64,000 bases of DNA from Alphaproteobacteria bacterium (GCA_018970445.1 JAGWWF010000019.1:1-64000), one strand, 5' to 3'. Shown: positions 45,296 through 56,833, counted from the first letter of the stretch. Numbers and translations are program-made. The notes: generated by a model not told the origin, from the sequence alone.

Positions 45296-45390
45296 CGTCA
45301 TGCTGGCGCAGGCCAGCATCCAGAGTGGTGCTGTTACCGGCTGCTGACGTCCTGGCTCCACCGTGGATGCTGGTCTGCGCCAGCATGACG
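45296..45390. repeat. REPIN-like inverted repeat, copy A
   Basis: Arms of 27 bases at 45296-45322 and 45364-45390 are reverse complements with one mismatch. Each arm contains a small hairpin, TGCTGG-CGCAGG-CCAGCA. The same arms occur at 52.8 kb and 53.3 kb. The right end lies directly upstream of thiE; its GACGAAGG provides the Shine-Dalgarno. Confidence 0.9.
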
Positions 45391-45398
45391 AAGGCTGT

Positions 45399-46088
45399 AT
45401 GATGACCGAAGACGACCTGATCCCGCTGCCGGCTGACTTCGCCGATCGCTTCGATGCCGAAGCCCGGCCGCCGTGCCAGCTTTATGTCGTGTCGCCGCCG
45501 CGCATCACCATCCCCGCCTTTGTCGACGGCCTGAAGGCGGCGCTGGATGGCGGGCCGGTGGCGGCGTTCCAGCTGCGGCTGAAGGACGTGGGCGACGATG
45601 ACGTGCTGCGCGCCTGCGAAGCCTTGCTGCCCATCTGCCGCGAACGCGATGTTGCCTTCATCCTGAACGATCGGGCCGACCTGGCAGCGAAGGCCGGCGC
45701 CGATGGCGTGCATCTGGGGCAGGGCGATGGCGACATCGCGCAGGCCCGCGCCCTGTTGGGCCATGACGCCCAGATCGGCCGCACCTGCCACGACAGCCGG
45801 CATCTGGCCATGGAGGCCGGCGAGCAGGGTGCCGATTATGTCGCGTTCGGGGCCTTTTACGACACCACCACCAAGCCCAGCCATTATCGCCCGCAGCCGG
45901 ACATATTGGGCTGGTGGACAACGCTGAGCCAGATCCCCTGTGTCGCCATTGGCGGCATCTTCCCGCACAACGCCGCGCCGCTGGTGGCGGCCGGGGCGGA
46001 TTTCATCGCGGTGGTGCGCGCCGTGTGGGATCATGCCGGCGGGCCGGGGGCGGGGGTTGCCGCGTTTGGCGAGGTGCTGGGCTGGTAG
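45399..46088 (+). CDS. thiE: Thiamine-phosphate synthase
   Basis: Joins the pyrimidine and thiazole moieties to thiamine phosphate. 229 residues, TIM barrel: AAFQLRLKDV, FILNDRADLAAKAGADGVHLGQGDGDI, IGRTCHDSRHLAMEAGEQGADYVAFGAFYDTTTKP (the usual GPI/FxT-TK loop varied) and VAIGGIFPHNAAPLVAAGADFIAVVRAVW. Start is ATG 45399 or 45402. Its product feeds transketolase upstream. Confidence 0.88.
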   Translation: MMTEDDLIPLPADFADRFDAEARPPCQLYVVSPPRITIPAFVDGLKAALDGGPVAAFQLRLKDVGDDDVLRACEALLPICRERDVAFILNDRADLAAKAGADGVHLGQGDGDIAQARALLGHDAQIGRTCHDSRHLAMEAGEQGADYVAFGAFYDTTTKPSHYRPQPDILGWWTTLSQIPCVAIGGIFPHNAAPLVAAGADFIAVVRAVWDHAGGPGAGVAAFGEVLGW

Positions 46089-46197
46089 GGTGGTTGCCGC
46101 CGCCGTCCGCATCCGCTAAGGCCCCGCCCGTTCAATTCCCGCTCTTTCGCATCCCTGTATCCCCGTCACGGCCCTGCTGGCCGCAAGGACTTGCCCC

Positions 46198-46995
46198 ATG
46201 GTTGCCCATTCATCGCTGATCACCGTCATGGAAAAGGCGGCGCGCAAGGCGTCGCCCAAGCTGCGCCGCGATTTCGGGGAAGTGGATGCGTTGCAGGTCA
46301 GCCGCAAGGGCCCGGCCGATTTCGTTTCCAATGCCGACAAGGCCGCCGAAGCCGCCATCGTGGAGGTGCTGCGCCACGCCCGGCCGGATTGGGGCCTGGT
46401 GCTGGAAGAAGGCGGCACCATCACGGGGGCGGATGACCGCTGCCGCTGGATCGTCGATCCGCTGGATGGCACCTCCAACTTCCTGCACGGCATTCCGCAT
46501 TTTGCCATTTCCATCGCCGCCGAAGTGGATGGCGAGATCGTTTCCGGCCTGATCCACCAGCCGTTGACGGGGGAAAGCTACTGGGCGGAAAAAGGCCGTG
46601 GCGCCTGGCTTTCGGATCGGCGGCTGCGCGTGTCGGGCCGGCGCGAGCTGAACGATTGCCTGATCGCCACCGGCATTCCCTATCAGGGCCACGGCAACCG
46701 GGCGCAGTTTTCCACCATCCTGGATGCGGTGATGCCGGAAGTGGCCGGCGTGCGCCGCTTTGGCGCGGCCAGCCTGGATCTGGCCTGGGTGGCGGCCGGG
46801 CGTTTCGATGGCTTCTGGGAAACCGGCCTGTCCTATTGGGACATTGCCGCTGGCATGCTGCTGATCCGCGAAGCCGGCGGCTTCGTTTCGGATTTCCGCG
46901 GCCAGCAGGAGATGGTGGACCGGCGCGAGATCGTCGCCGGCAACCAGTCCATCCAGTCGCGCCTGCACAAGCTGGTGGCGGGCGCCCTGCGCTGA
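46198..46995 (+). CDS. suhB: Inositol-1-monophosphatase family protein
   Basis: A Mg-dependent sugar/inositol phosphatase of 265 residues. Metal ligands are in VLEEGG, DPLDGTSNFLHGIPHFAISIA and YWDIAAGMLLIREAGG. KGPADFVSNADKAAEAAIVEVL is typical of SuhB. In many bacteria SuhB also acts on rRNA transcription; whether that holds here is unknown. A 109-base gap to thiE leaves room for its own promoter. Confidence 0.92.
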   Translation: MVAHSSLITVMEKAARKASPKLRRDFGEVDALQVSRKGPADFVSNADKAAEAAIVEVLRHARPDWGLVLEEGGTITGADDRCRWIVDPLDGTSNFLHGIPHFAISIAAEVDGEIVSGLIHQPLTGESYWAEKGRGAWLSDRRLRVSGRRELNDCLIATGIPYQGHGNRAQFSTILDAVMPEVAGVRRFGAASLDLAWVAAGRFDGFWETGLSYWDIAAGMLLIREAGGFVSDFRGQQEMVDRREIVAGNQSIQSRLHKLVAGALR

Positions 46996-47147
46996 GGCGG
47001 GTGCCGGCCGATTGCACCGGGGCGGTGGCGATACGGCCGGAAATCATGACAAATTGTCGCATTTTTTGGGCTTGAGAGGTTGCCCCTGCCGGCCGGGGCG
47101 GCTAATCATGGTGCATCGCAACAGGCAAGTGAAGGCGCACCCAGGCC

Positions 47148-47525
47148 ATGTCGGCCATCGCATCAGATTATTTGCCGGTGCTGCTGTTTCTGGCAGTGGG
47201 CATCGCCTTTGCGCTGATCTTCGTCAGCGCGCCCATCGCCGTGTCGGCGCTCACCGGCACGGCCAAGCCGGAAGCGGTGAAACTGTCGGAATATGAAAGC
47301 GGCTTCCCCGCCTTTTCCGACGCCCGCGCCAAATTTGATGTGCAATTCTATCTGGTTGCCATCCTGTTCATCGTGTTCGATCTGGAAGCGGCCTTCCTGT
47401 TCCCCTGGGCGGTGTCGCTGCATTGGGGCGGCGAAAGCGCCTGGTGGGCGATGATGGAATTCTTGGGCGAACTGGCCATCGGCCTGGTCTATGCCTGGAA
47501 AGTGGGAGCATTGGAGTGGGAGTGA
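47148..47525 (+). CDS. nuoA: NADH-quinone oxidoreductase subunit A
   Basis: Membrane subunit of complex I, 125 residues with three helices (about 8-28, 65-87, 94-115). [42 protein letters not shown] is the family signature. First gene of the nuo run; the 152 bases upstream hold the promoter, in which no clear sigma70 pair was found. The stop overlaps nuoB (GTGA). Confidence 0.95.
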   Translation: MSAIASDYLPVLLFLAVGIAFALIFVSAPIAVSALTGTAKPEAVKLSEYESGFPAFSDARAKFDVQFYLVAILFIVFDLEAAFLFPWAVSLHWGGESAWWAMMEFLGELAIGLVYAWKVGALEWE

Positions 47526-48067
47526 TCGTGCCTCAGGATGGCACCGGCGCCATTGCGCTGCCGGAAACCAACCGCGACCTGTTTCTGACCGATGTCTCCC
47601 AGGAAGTGGCGGACAAGGGCTTTCTGGTCACCTCGACCGAGGATCTGTTCCACTGGGCCCGCACCGGCAGCCTGTGGTGGATGACGTTCGGCCTGGCCTG
47701 TTGCGCCGTGGAGATGATGCACACCAACATGCCGCGGTACGACATGGAGCGGTTTGGCATCGCGCCGCGCGCGTCCCCGCGCCAATCCGATGTGATGATC
47801 GTGGCCGGCACGCTGTGCAACAAGATGGCCCCGGCGCTGCGCCGCGTGTACGACCAGATGGCCGAGCCGCGCTATGTCATTTCCATGGGCAGCTGCGCCA
47901 ATGGCGGCGGCTATTATCACTACAGCTATTCGGTGGTGCGCGGCTGTGACCGGATCGTGCCGGTGGACATTTATGTGCCCGGCTGCCCGCCCACCGCCGA
48001 AGCGCTGCTGTACGGCATCCTGGCCCTCCAGCGGAAAATCCGCCGGGTGGGCGTGTTCGAGCGATAA
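47522..48067 (+). CDS. nuoB: NADH-quinone oxidoreductase subunit B
   Basis: Peripheral subunit carrying cluster N2, next to the quinone site. 181 residues; the four ligands are in [11 protein letters not shown] (adjacent cysteines), [10 protein letters not shown] and [17 protein letters not shown] 47522 overlaps the nuoA stop and has GGAG ahead; GTG 47528 is also possible. nuoC follows after 3 bases. Confidence 0.95.
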   Translation: MIVPQDGTGAIALPETNRDLFLTDVSQEVADKGFLVTSTEDLFHWARTGSLWWMTFGLACCAVEMMHTNMPRYDMERFGIAPRASPRQSDVMIVAGTLCNKMAPALRRVYDQMAEPRYVISMGSCANGGGYYHYSYSVVRGCDRIVPVDIYVPGCPPTAEALLYGILALQRKIRRVGVFER

Positions 48068-48070
48068 GCC

Positions 48071-48718
48071 ATGACCATCATTGCGCCTGAACTGGGCACG
48101 CACAGCTGGCCGGTGATGGGCCGGCACCCCGATCTGCACGGCCGGCTGGCCGCCGTGCTGGGCGATGCGCTGATCGCCATCGCCGATCATGCAGGCGAAA
48201 CCAGCGTGACCTTGGCGCGCGACGCGCTGGTGGATTGTGTGGTCGCCCTGCGCGATGCGCCCGATCTGCGCTTCAACCAGCTCACCGACATTTGCGGCGC
48301 GGATTATCCGGATCGGGCCGAGCGGTTCGAGGTGGTGGTGCAGCTGCTGTCGATGGCGCACAACCTGCGCCTGCGGGTGAAGGTGGCCACCGATGGCGCG
48401 GCCCCCGTGCCCAGCCTGGTGGGCGTGTTTGCCAATGCCGGCTGGTATGAGCGTGAGACCTGGGATTGTTATGGCGTGATGTTCGCCGGCAACCCCGACA
48501 TGCGCCGCATCCTGACCGACTATGGCTTTGAAGGCCATCCGTTCCGCAAGGATTTCCCGCTCACTGGCCATGTCGAGCTGCGCTGGTCGGAAGAGCACAA
48601 GCGCGTGGTGTATGAACCGGTGCGGCTGGCGCAGGATTTCCGCAGCTTTGATTTCCTGTCCCCCTGGGAAGGCACGGATTATGTGCTGCCCGGTGACGAG
48701 AAGGCGGGTGTGAAATGA
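48071..48718 (+). CDS. nuoC: NADH-quinone oxidoreductase subunit C
   Basis: Peripheral 30-kDa subunit, 215 residues. [74 protein letters not shown] is the family core, and the end [21 protein letters not shown] is typical. nuoC and nuoD are separate here, as in most alphaproteobacteria, not fused as in E. coli. Confidence 0.95.
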   Translation: MTIIAPELGTHSWPVMGRHPDLHGRLAAVLGDALIAIADHAGETSVTLARDALVDCVVALRDAPDLRFNQLTDICGADYPDRAERFEVVVQLLSMAHNLRLRVKVATDGAAPVPSLVGVFANAGWYERETWDCYGVMFAGNPDMRRILTDYGFEGHPFRKDFPLTGHVELRWSEEHKRVVYEPVRLAQDFRSFDFLSPWEGTDYVLPGDEKAGVK

Positions 48719-48727
48719 GCAGCAGCC

Positions 48728-49972
48728 ATGAGTAGTTTGGGCAATGCCGGTGCCGCCTGGACGGCGGCAGACACGATGGACGTGCTGCCGGCGAAGGACG
48801 GCAACGAGATCCAGAATTACATGATCAATTTCGGGCCCCAGCACCCGGCGGCGCACGGCGTGCTGCGGCTGGTGATGGAGCTGGACGGCGAGATCATCGA
48901 ACGCTGCGATCCGCATATCGGCCTGCTGCACCGCGGCACCGAAAAGCTGATCGAATACAAGACCTATCTGCAGGCGCTGCCCTATATGGACCGCCTGGAT
49001 TATGTCTCCCCGATGTGCATGGAGCACAGCTATGTGCTCGCCATCGAGAAACTGGCCGGCATCGAGGTGCCGCTGCGCGCCAAATATATCCGCACCATGT
49101 TTGCGGAAATCACCCGCATCCTGAACCATATCCTGAACACCACGGCGCACGCGATGGACGTGGGCGCGATGACGCCGATGCTGTGGCTGTTCGAGGAACG
49201 CGAAAAGCTGATGGAGTTCTACGAGCGGGTGTCGGGCGCGCGCTTCCACGCTGCCTGGTTCCGCCCCGGCGGCGTGCACCAGGATCTGCCGGCCGGGATG
49301 CTCGATGATATAGGCCGCTGGTGCGAAGGCTTCCCGCGCCTGCTCGATGAATTCCAGGGCCTGGTGGCCGACAATCGCATCTTCAAGCAGCGCAATGTCG
49401 ATATCGGGGTGATTTCCAAGGAGGATGCGATTCTGTGGGGCTTCACCGGCCCGTGCATCCGCGCCAGCGGCGTGGCCTGGGATCTGCGGAAAAGCCAGCC
49501 CTATGACGCCTATCATCTGGTCGATTTCAACGTGCCGGTTTCGAACGACGGCGATTGTTATGCCCGTTTCATGGTGCGCATGGAGGAAATGCGCGAAAGC
49601 GTGAAGATCATCCAGCAGTGCGTGCGCGACATGCCGGCGGGCGCCCACATCACCGACAACCGCAAGGTGGCGCCGCCGTCGCGCCGCGAGATGAAGCGGT
49701 CGATGGAAGCGCTGATCCATCATTTCAAACTGTATACCGAAGGCCTGCACGTGCCGGCCGGCGAAGCCTATGTCGCCACCGAAAGCCCCAAGGGCGAGTT
49801 CGGCATCTACATGGTGGCCGATGGCACCAACAAGCCATGGCGCTGCCACATCCGCGCCACCGGCATGGCGCATCTGCAGGCGATGGATTTCCTGTGCAAG
49901 GGCCATCTGCTGGCCGATGCGCCGGCGGTGCTGGGCAGCCTGGACATCGTGTTCGGCGAGGTGGACCGGTGA
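48728..49972 (+). CDS. nuoD: NADH-quinone oxidoreductase subunit D
   Basis: The 49-kDa subunit, 414 residues, forming the quinone pocket with Nuo[65 protein letters not shown] and the C-terminal [29 protein letters not shown] are hallmarks. The stop overlaps the small gene that follows (GTGA). Confidence 0.96.
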   Translation: MSSLGNAGAAWTAADTMDVLPAKDGNEIQNYMINFGPQHPAAHGVLRLVMELDGEIIERCDPHIGLLHRGTEKLIEYKTYLQALPYMDRLDYVSPMCMEHSYVLAIEKLAGIEVPLRAKYIRTMFAEITRILNHILNTTAHAMDVGAMTPMLWLFEEREKLMEFYERVSGARFHAAWFRPGGVHQDLPAGMLDDIGRWCEGFPRLLDEFQGLVADNRIFKQRNVDIGVISKEDAILWGFTGPCIRASGVAWDLRKSQPYDAYHLVDFNVPVSNDGDCYARFMVRMEEMRESVKIIQQCVRDMPAGAHITDNRKVAPPSRREMKRSMEALIHHFKLYTEGLHVPAGEAYVATESPKGEFGIYMVADGTNKPWRCHIRATGMAHLQAMDFLCKGHLLADAPAVLGSLDIVFGEVDR

Positions 49973-50139
49973 AGCGCGGCGCGACCTTCTGGGCCATGGC
50001 GCTTGGCGGCCCGGCTGCGATCGCCGCGGCGGCCTTTGCCGTGGGCCTGTCCGGCGGCAACGGCATGCTGGTCGTGGCCGCAGCGGCCGGCCTGTGGACG
50101 GCGGTGTTCGTCGCCTGGGCGAAAAGGCAGGGCCAATGA
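49969..50139 (+). CDS. Small membrane protein inside the nuo operon
   Basis: A 56-residue protein with two hydrophobic segments (about 7-26 and 30-48) and a basic end WAKRQGQ. GTG 49969 overlaps the nuoD stop by 4 bases and the stop overlaps the next ATG, so it is locked into the operon. No family recognised; an accessory or assembly role is only a guess. Confidence 0.72.
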   Translation: MKRGATFWAMALGGPAAIAAAAFAVGLSGGNGMLVVAAAAGLWTAVFVAWAKRQGQ

Positions 50140-50468
50140 GCCGGCTGGCCATCGCACAGGCGATGATCGCGCATTACAACGCGCAGGATGCCGATGCCTA
50201 TGTCGCGCTGATGACCGATGATGCGGTGGAGGCCGGCTATCGCGGCGCGGTTCTGCGCGATGGCAGGGAAGGCGTGCGCGCCGGCCTGAAAGCGATGTTT
50301 GCCCAGTTCCCCGAAAACCGCGCCGAGATCATCACCGGATACGAGCTGGGGCCGTTTGCCGTGCTGCACGAGAAGGTGTGGCGCACGAACGACGGCGAAC
50401 CGTTCGAGGTGATGAGCGTTTACAGTTTCGACGGCGACCTGTGCAGCCGCGTGGAGTTCATCCGGTGA
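50136..50468 (+). CDS. NTF2-like (SnoaL-type) protein inside the nuo operon
   Basis: A 110-residue cone-fold protein: AQAMIAHYNAQDADAYVALMTDDAV, GREGVRAGLKAMFAQFPENRAEI and VMSVYSFDGDLCSRVEFIR match the nuclear transport factor 2/SnoaL pattern. Ligand unknown. Both ends overlap the neighbouring genes by 4 bases. Confidence 0.8.
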   Translation: MSRLAIAQAMIAHYNAQDADAYVALMTDDAVEAGYRGAVLRDGREGVRAGLKAMFAQFPENRAEIITGYELGPFAVLHEKVWRTNDGEPFEVMSVYSFDGDLCSRVEFIR

Positions 50469-51064
50469 GCGATTTTTCCGATTTTGCCTGGACCGCCGAA
50501 AATGCCGCCGAAGCGCAGCGGCTGATCGGCCTGTATCCCCCCGGCCGGCAAGCGAGCGCGGTGATGCCGCTGTTGTGGCTGGCGCAATATCAGATGCGCG
50601 ATGAAACCGGCGTGGCCTGGCTGCCGGTGCCGGTGATCGAGTATGTCGCGAACCAGATCGGCATGCCCTATATCCGCGCCTACGAAGTGGCCAGCTTCTA
50701 CACCATGTACAATCTCAAGCCGATCGGCCGCTATCATGTGCAGCTGTGCGGCACCACGCCGTGCCTGCTGCGCGGCAGCGACGAGATCATGAAAGCTTGT
50801 CATGACAAGGGCCTGAAGAAGGGTGCCACCACCGCTGATGGCCTGTTCACCCTCACCGAGGTGGAATGCCTGGGCGCCTGCGCCAATGCGCCGATGGTGC
50901 AGATCAACGATCACAATTATGAAGACCTGACCTATGCGACGATGCGTTCGATCCTGGACGCGCTGGAACGCGGCGAAACGCCGGCAACTGGCAGCCAGAT
51001 CGGCCGCACCGCCTCGTGCCCCGAAGGCGGTGCGACAACGCTGAAGGAGATGGTTGGTGGCTGA
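50465..51064 (+). CDS. nuoE: NADH-quinone oxidoreductase subunit E
   Basis: The 24-kDa subunit with the [2Fe-2S] cluster N1a. 199 residues; ligands in LCGTTPCLLRGS and VECLGACANAPMVQIND. IEYVANQIGMPYIRAYEVASFYTMYNLKPIGRYHVQ is conserved. GTG 50465 overlaps the upstream stop; a longer in-frame start at 50378 lies in the NTF2-like gene. Confidence 0.95.
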   Translation: MSDFSDFAWTAENAAEAQRLIGLYPPGRQASAVMPLLWLAQYQMRDETGVAWLPVPVIEYVANQIGMPYIRAYEVASFYTMYNLKPIGRYHVQLCGTTPCLLRGSDEIMKACHDKGLKKGATTADGLFTLTEVECLGACANAPMVQINDHNYEDLTYATMRSILDALERGETPATGSQIGRTASCPEGGATTLKEMVGG

Positions 51065-51308
51065 ACAGGAAATCCTGAACTTCATCGGCGAGCAGTTCCG
51101 GCGGCTGAACACCCGCTTTGACAAGCTGGAGATGGACATCGGCGAAATCAAATCCCGGCTGATTGTGCTGGAAGAAGGCCAGGCTTCAATGTCGGCCCGT
51201 ATCGCCACGGTTGAAGTCAGCATGGCCGGCATGAACAAGCGTATGGATCGGGTCGACAACCGGCTGGACCGGATAGAACGCAGGCTTGATCTGGTGGAGC
51301 AGCATTGA
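51057..51308 (+). CDS. Small coiled-coil protein inside the nuo operon
   Basis: About 83 residues, almost all coiled coil: LNFIGEQFRRLNTRFDKLEMDIGEIKSRLIVLEE and MNKRMDRVDNRLDRIERRLDLVEQ show heptads with a short break between. GTG 51057 has AAGGAG seven bases upstream; TTG 51054 is an alternative. It overlaps the nuoE end and shares a base with the next gene's ATG. Function unknown. Confidence 0.72.
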   Translation: MAEQEILNFIGEQFRRLNTRFDKLEMDIGEIKSRLIVLEEGQASMSARIATVEVSMAGMNKRMDRVDNRLDRIERRLDLVEQH

Positions 51309-51484
51309 TGGTGAAGCTGCTGCTTGGTTTCGCGTTCGTGCTGATGCTGGCTTCGATCGGCCTGTTGATCTTTGGCATCATGAACAAGACGCCGATGATC
51401 CCCATCGCCATGGCGCTGCTGGTCACCGGCATTTCGCTGCTCACCGTGGCCAACGCCCAGAACGCCAAGAACAAGAAGAAGTGA
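51308..51484 (+). CDS. 58-residue membrane protein inside the nuo operon
   Basis: A very short gene: MVKLLLGFAFVLMLASIGLL... with two hydrophobic helices (about 3-25 and 30-48) and a lysine-rich tail (KNKKK). Its ATG overlaps the preceding stop (TGATG), and nuoF follows after 6 bases. Easily missed by gene callers with a 60-residue cut-off. Function unknown. Confidence 0.7.
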   Translation: MVKLLLGFAFVLMLASIGLLIFGIMNKTPMIPIAMALLVTGISLLTVANAQNAKNKKK

Positions 51485-51490
51485 ACCGCC

Positions 51491-52798
51491 ATGCTGGCTG
51501 ACAAGGACCGCATCTTCACCAACCTCTATGGCTTCCAGCCGTGGAATCTGGACGCCGCGCGCACGCGCGGCGATTGGGCCGACACCAAGGAACTGATGAG
51601 CGTTGGGCCCGATGCGGTGATCGACGCCGTCAAGGCCAGTGGCCTGCGCGGGCGCGGCGGCGCAGGCTTTCCCACTGGCATGAAGTGGAGCTTCATGCCC
51701 AAGACGCCGAACCCGGACCGGCCCAGCTATCTGGTCGTGAACGCCGACGAATCCGAACCCGGCAGCTGCAAGGATCGCGAGATCATCCGCCATGATCCGC
51801 ACAAGCTGATCGAAGGCGCGCTGATCGCCGGCTTTGCCATGCGCGCCCGCGCCGCCTTCATCTATATCCGCGGCGAATATATTGCCGAGGCCAGGGTGCT
51901 GATGGCCGCCGTTGAGGAGGCTTATGCCGCCGGCCTGATCGGCAGGAATGCCTGTGGCACCGGCTATGATTTCGATGTCGTCGTGCATCGGGGTGGTGGG
52001 GCCTATATCTGCGGCGAAGAAACCGCGATGATCGAAAGCCTGGAAGGCAAGAAGGGCCAGCCGCGCCTGAAACCGCCGTTCCCGGCCGGCGCCGGCCTCT
52101 ATGGCAATCCCACCACGGTGAACAATGTCGAATCCATCGCCGTGGTGCCGACCATCCTGCGCCGCGGCCCCGAATGGTTCGCCGCCATCGGCCGGCCCAA
52201 GAATGAAGGCACCAAGCTGTTCCAGATTTCCGGCCATGTGAACCGGCCGTGCGTGGTGGAAGAGGCGATGAGCATCCCCTTCCGCCAGCTGATCGATGAA
52301 CATTGCGGTGGCATCAGGGGCGGGTGGGACAATCTGCTGGCCGTCATCCCCGGCGGTTCATCGGTGCCGCTGGTGCCGGCGCACCAGATCATTGATTGCC
52401 CGATGGATTTCGATGCCCTGCGCGATCTGAAATCCGGCCTGGGCACCGCCGCCATCATCGTGATGGACAAGAGCACCGACATCGTGCGGGCGATCGCGCG
52501 GCTGAGTTATTTCTACAAGCATGAAAGCTGCGGCCAGTGCACGCCGTGCCGTGAGGGCACGGGCTGGATGTGGCGGGTGATGGAACGGCTGGTGACCGGC
52601 GATGCCGAGGCCCACGAGATCGACATGCTGCTGGAGGTGACCACCCAGGTGGAAGGCCACACCATCTGCGCCCTGGGCGACGCGGCGGCCTGGCCGATCC
52701 AGGGCCTGATCCGCCATTTCCGCCCGGAGATCGAGGCGCGGATCGCGCGGCGCAAGGGCTTTGTGCAGGTGCCTGGGCTGGCCGTGGCGGCGGAGTAG
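51491..52798 (+). CDS. nuoF: NADH-quinone oxidoreductase subunit F
   Basis: The NADH-binding 51-kDa subunit, 435 residues, with FMN and cluster N3. [20 protein letters not shown] and [15 protein letters not shown] form the NADH/FMN site; [19 protein letters not shown] and the later [15 protein letters not shown] give the four cluster ligands. This is the last complex I gene here: nuoG does not follow. A REPIN-like repeat begins 9 bases after the stop. Confidence 0.96.
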   Translation: MLADKDRIFTNLYGFQPWNLDAARTRGDWADTKELMSVGPDAVIDAVKASGLRGRGGAGFPTGMKWSFMPKTPNPDRPSYLVVNADESEPGSCKDREIIRHDPHKLIEGALIAGFAMRARAAFIYIRGEYIAEARVLMAAVEEAYAAGLIGRNACGTGYDFDVVVHRGGGAYICGEETAMIESLEGKKGQPRLKPPFPAGAGLYGNPTTVNNVESIAVVPTILRRGPEWFAAIGRPKNEGTKLFQISGHVNRPCVVEEAMSIPFRQLIDEHCGGIRGGWDNLLAVIPGGSSVPLVPAHQIIDCPMDFDALRDLKSGLGTAAIIVMDKSTDIVRAIARLSYFYKHESCGQCTPCREGTGWMWRVMERLVTGDAEAHEIDMLLEVTTQVEGHTICALGDAAAWPIQGLIRHFRPEIEARIARRKGFVQVPGLAVAAE

Positions 52799-52807
52799 CA
52801 TTTCACT

Positions 52808-52904
52808 GTCATGCTGACGAAGGCCAGCATCCACGGTGGAGAGGGTGTTCGTTCACTCGCCATGGGTGCAGGTGGCGCGTTGAATGCTGTCCTGCGCCAG
52901 CATG
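52808..52904. repeat. REPIN-like inverted repeat, copy B (diverged)
   Basis: Left arm from 52808 (GTCATGCTGACGAAGGCCAG...) and right arm 52881-52904 match the copy A/C arms with several substitutions. The right arm ends 18 bases before the GIY-YIG start. It lies directly after nuoF. Confidence 0.82.
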
Positions 52905-52922
52905 GCAGGGGAAGGCTGGAAC

Positions 52923-53231
52923 ATGGCCAAACCGGGTTGGGTCTATATGATGGCCAGCCAACCACGCGGCACGCTGTATCTGGGCGTGACACCAAACCTG
53001 ATCAACCGCGTGCAGCAGCACCGCACCGGCCATTTCGAAGGCTTCACCGCTCGCTATGGCGTGAAGCGGATCGTGTGGAACGAGCATCATGCAGACATCG
53101 CCGATGCCATTGCGCGCGAGAAGGCGATGAAATTCTGGAAGCGGGACTGGAAGATCAGCCTGATTGAAGAGCTCAAGCCGCGTTGGGATGATCTGGCGGT
53201 TGGCTGGGGGTTTCCGCCTGTGGGCGATTGA
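52923..53231 (+). CDS. GIY-YIG nuclease-family protein
   Basis: A 102-residue single-domain protein of the YhbQ/UPF0213-like GIY-YIG group: GWVYMMASQPRGTLYLGVTPNLINRVQQHRTGHFEGFTARYGVKRIVWNEHHADIADAIAREKAMKFWKRDWKISLIEE. The first motif reads WVY...LYLGV; Arg in NLINRVQQH and Glu in AREKAMK are the expected catalytic residues. ATG 52923 has GGAAGG upstream; longer starts run into the repeat. It stands between two REPIN-like repeats, separate from its neighbours' functions. Confidence 0.88.
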   Translation: MAKPGWVYMMASQPRGTLYLGVTPNLINRVQQHRTGHFEGFTARYGVKRIVWNEHHADIADAIAREKAMKFWKRDWKISLIEELKPRWDDLAVGWGFPPVGD

Positions 53232-53244
53232 GTGCGTCCTCCGT

Positions 53245-53348
53245 CCTGTCATGCTGGCGCAGGCCAGCATCCACGGTGGGAATGGTGCATATCATGCAAC
53301 ATGGGCGCGGGGGGCACGGTGGATGCTGGCCTGCGCCAGCATGACAGG
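53245..53348. repeat. REPIN-like inverted repeat, copy C (perfect)
   Basis: Two perfectly complementary 30-base arms at 53245-53274 and 53319-53348 around a 44-base spacer. Each arm holds the TGCTGG-CGCAGG-CCAGCA hairpin. It begins 14 bases after the GIY-YIG stop; gyrA starts 100 bases further on. Being the cleanest copy, it looks the most recent. Confidence 0.93.
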
Positions 53349-53447
53349 CGAGGGGTGGAAAAACAGCCTTTCCACTGGCCTTTTCCTGCCGTTTCCCCTA
53401 ATCCGGTCACGCGTTTGCAACATTCAATATTGAGCCAATAAAAGCCC

Positions 53448-56135
<2,688 letters not shown>

Positions 56136-56143
56136 TCCGCCGA

Positions 56144-56833
56144 TCAGCCGCCGTGGTGGGCCTTGGCCAGCAGGCCACGGGCGACGCCCAGCGTGATCAG
56201 CCATTGGCCGCTGAAATACAGGCTCCACACCAGGGCACCATCCACCACCGGATCGATCAGCCCGCCGCCGCCCAGCCGCAGCACCAGCAGCGTGTCGGAC
56301 GCGATGAACAGCAGGGCGCCAATGGCTGCCAGGCGCGGAAACCGGCTGAGCCACAGGCTGGACGCCATGGCACAGAGCAGCAGGCCATAGACCAGCGTGG
56401 CGGTGAAGCTTTGCCCCGGCGGCGTCAGCAGCGGCGGCATGGCCAGCCCGAAGGCCATCAGCGCGGCCAGCATGATCAGATCGCCGATGGCCAGGCGCCG
56501 GCGATGGCGCAGATAAAAGGCGATGGCCACCGCATGGCCCAGGGCAAAGCAGCCGGCGCCGGCCAGGAACAGGCCGGGCATGGCCAGCAACATGTCGCCC
56601 GCCGCGCCCAGCAGCATGATTGTTGCCAGCCAGCCTGCGCCGGCGCAGCGCAGTTGCAGGGCCGAACAGGCCAGCAACAGCACGCCGCTGCCTTTCAGCA
56701 CGACATGCGCCGGCCCGGTGCTGAGCGGCCCCAGCAGCAGATAGGCAAGGCCAGCAAGGCCGGCCATGGCCAGCACCGCCCGGAACCGTACGGGCAGGCC
56801 CGCACTGCCATCGATCGAAAGGAGAGCGGTCAT
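56144..56833 (-). CDS. YhhN-family membrane protein (lysoplasmalogenase-like)
   Basis: A 229-residue integral membrane protein with about eight helices. AGDMLLAM, AGCFALGHAVAIAFYL, SDTLLVL and SLYFSGQWLITLGVA are the conserved Asp/His/Tyr positions of YhhN. Eukaryotic relatives (TMEM86B) hydrolyse lysoplasmalogens; the bacterial substrate is unclear. Convergent with gyrA (8-base gap). Confidence 0.85.
   Translation of the reverse strand: MTALLSIDGSAGLPVRFRAVLAMAGLAGLAYLLLGPLSTGPAHVVLKGSGVLLLACSALQLRCAGAGWLATIMLLGAAGDMLLAMPGLFLAGAGCFALGHAVAIAFYLRHRRRLAIGDLIMLAALMAFGLAMPPLLTPPGQSFTATLVYGLLLCAMASSLWLSRFPRLAAIGALLFIASDTLLVLRLGGGGLIDPVVDGALVWSLYFSGQWLITLGVARGLLAKAHHGG

Noticed and set aside
46996-47147. 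Clear sigma70 promoter upstream of nuoA
   Set aside because: TTGAGA and CTAATC are present but with unsuitable spacing; no convincing pair was found.
52923-53231. UvrC or homing endonuclease as identity of the GIY-YIG gene
   Set aside because: Only 102 residues with no helix-hairpin-helix, UvrB-binding or DNA-recognition domain; it matches the small YhbQ-like group.
45296-53348. CRISPR array suspected from the repeated hairpin sequence
   Set aside because: The three copies are kilobases apart and organised as inverted pairs, not as regularly spaced direct repeats; no cas genes.
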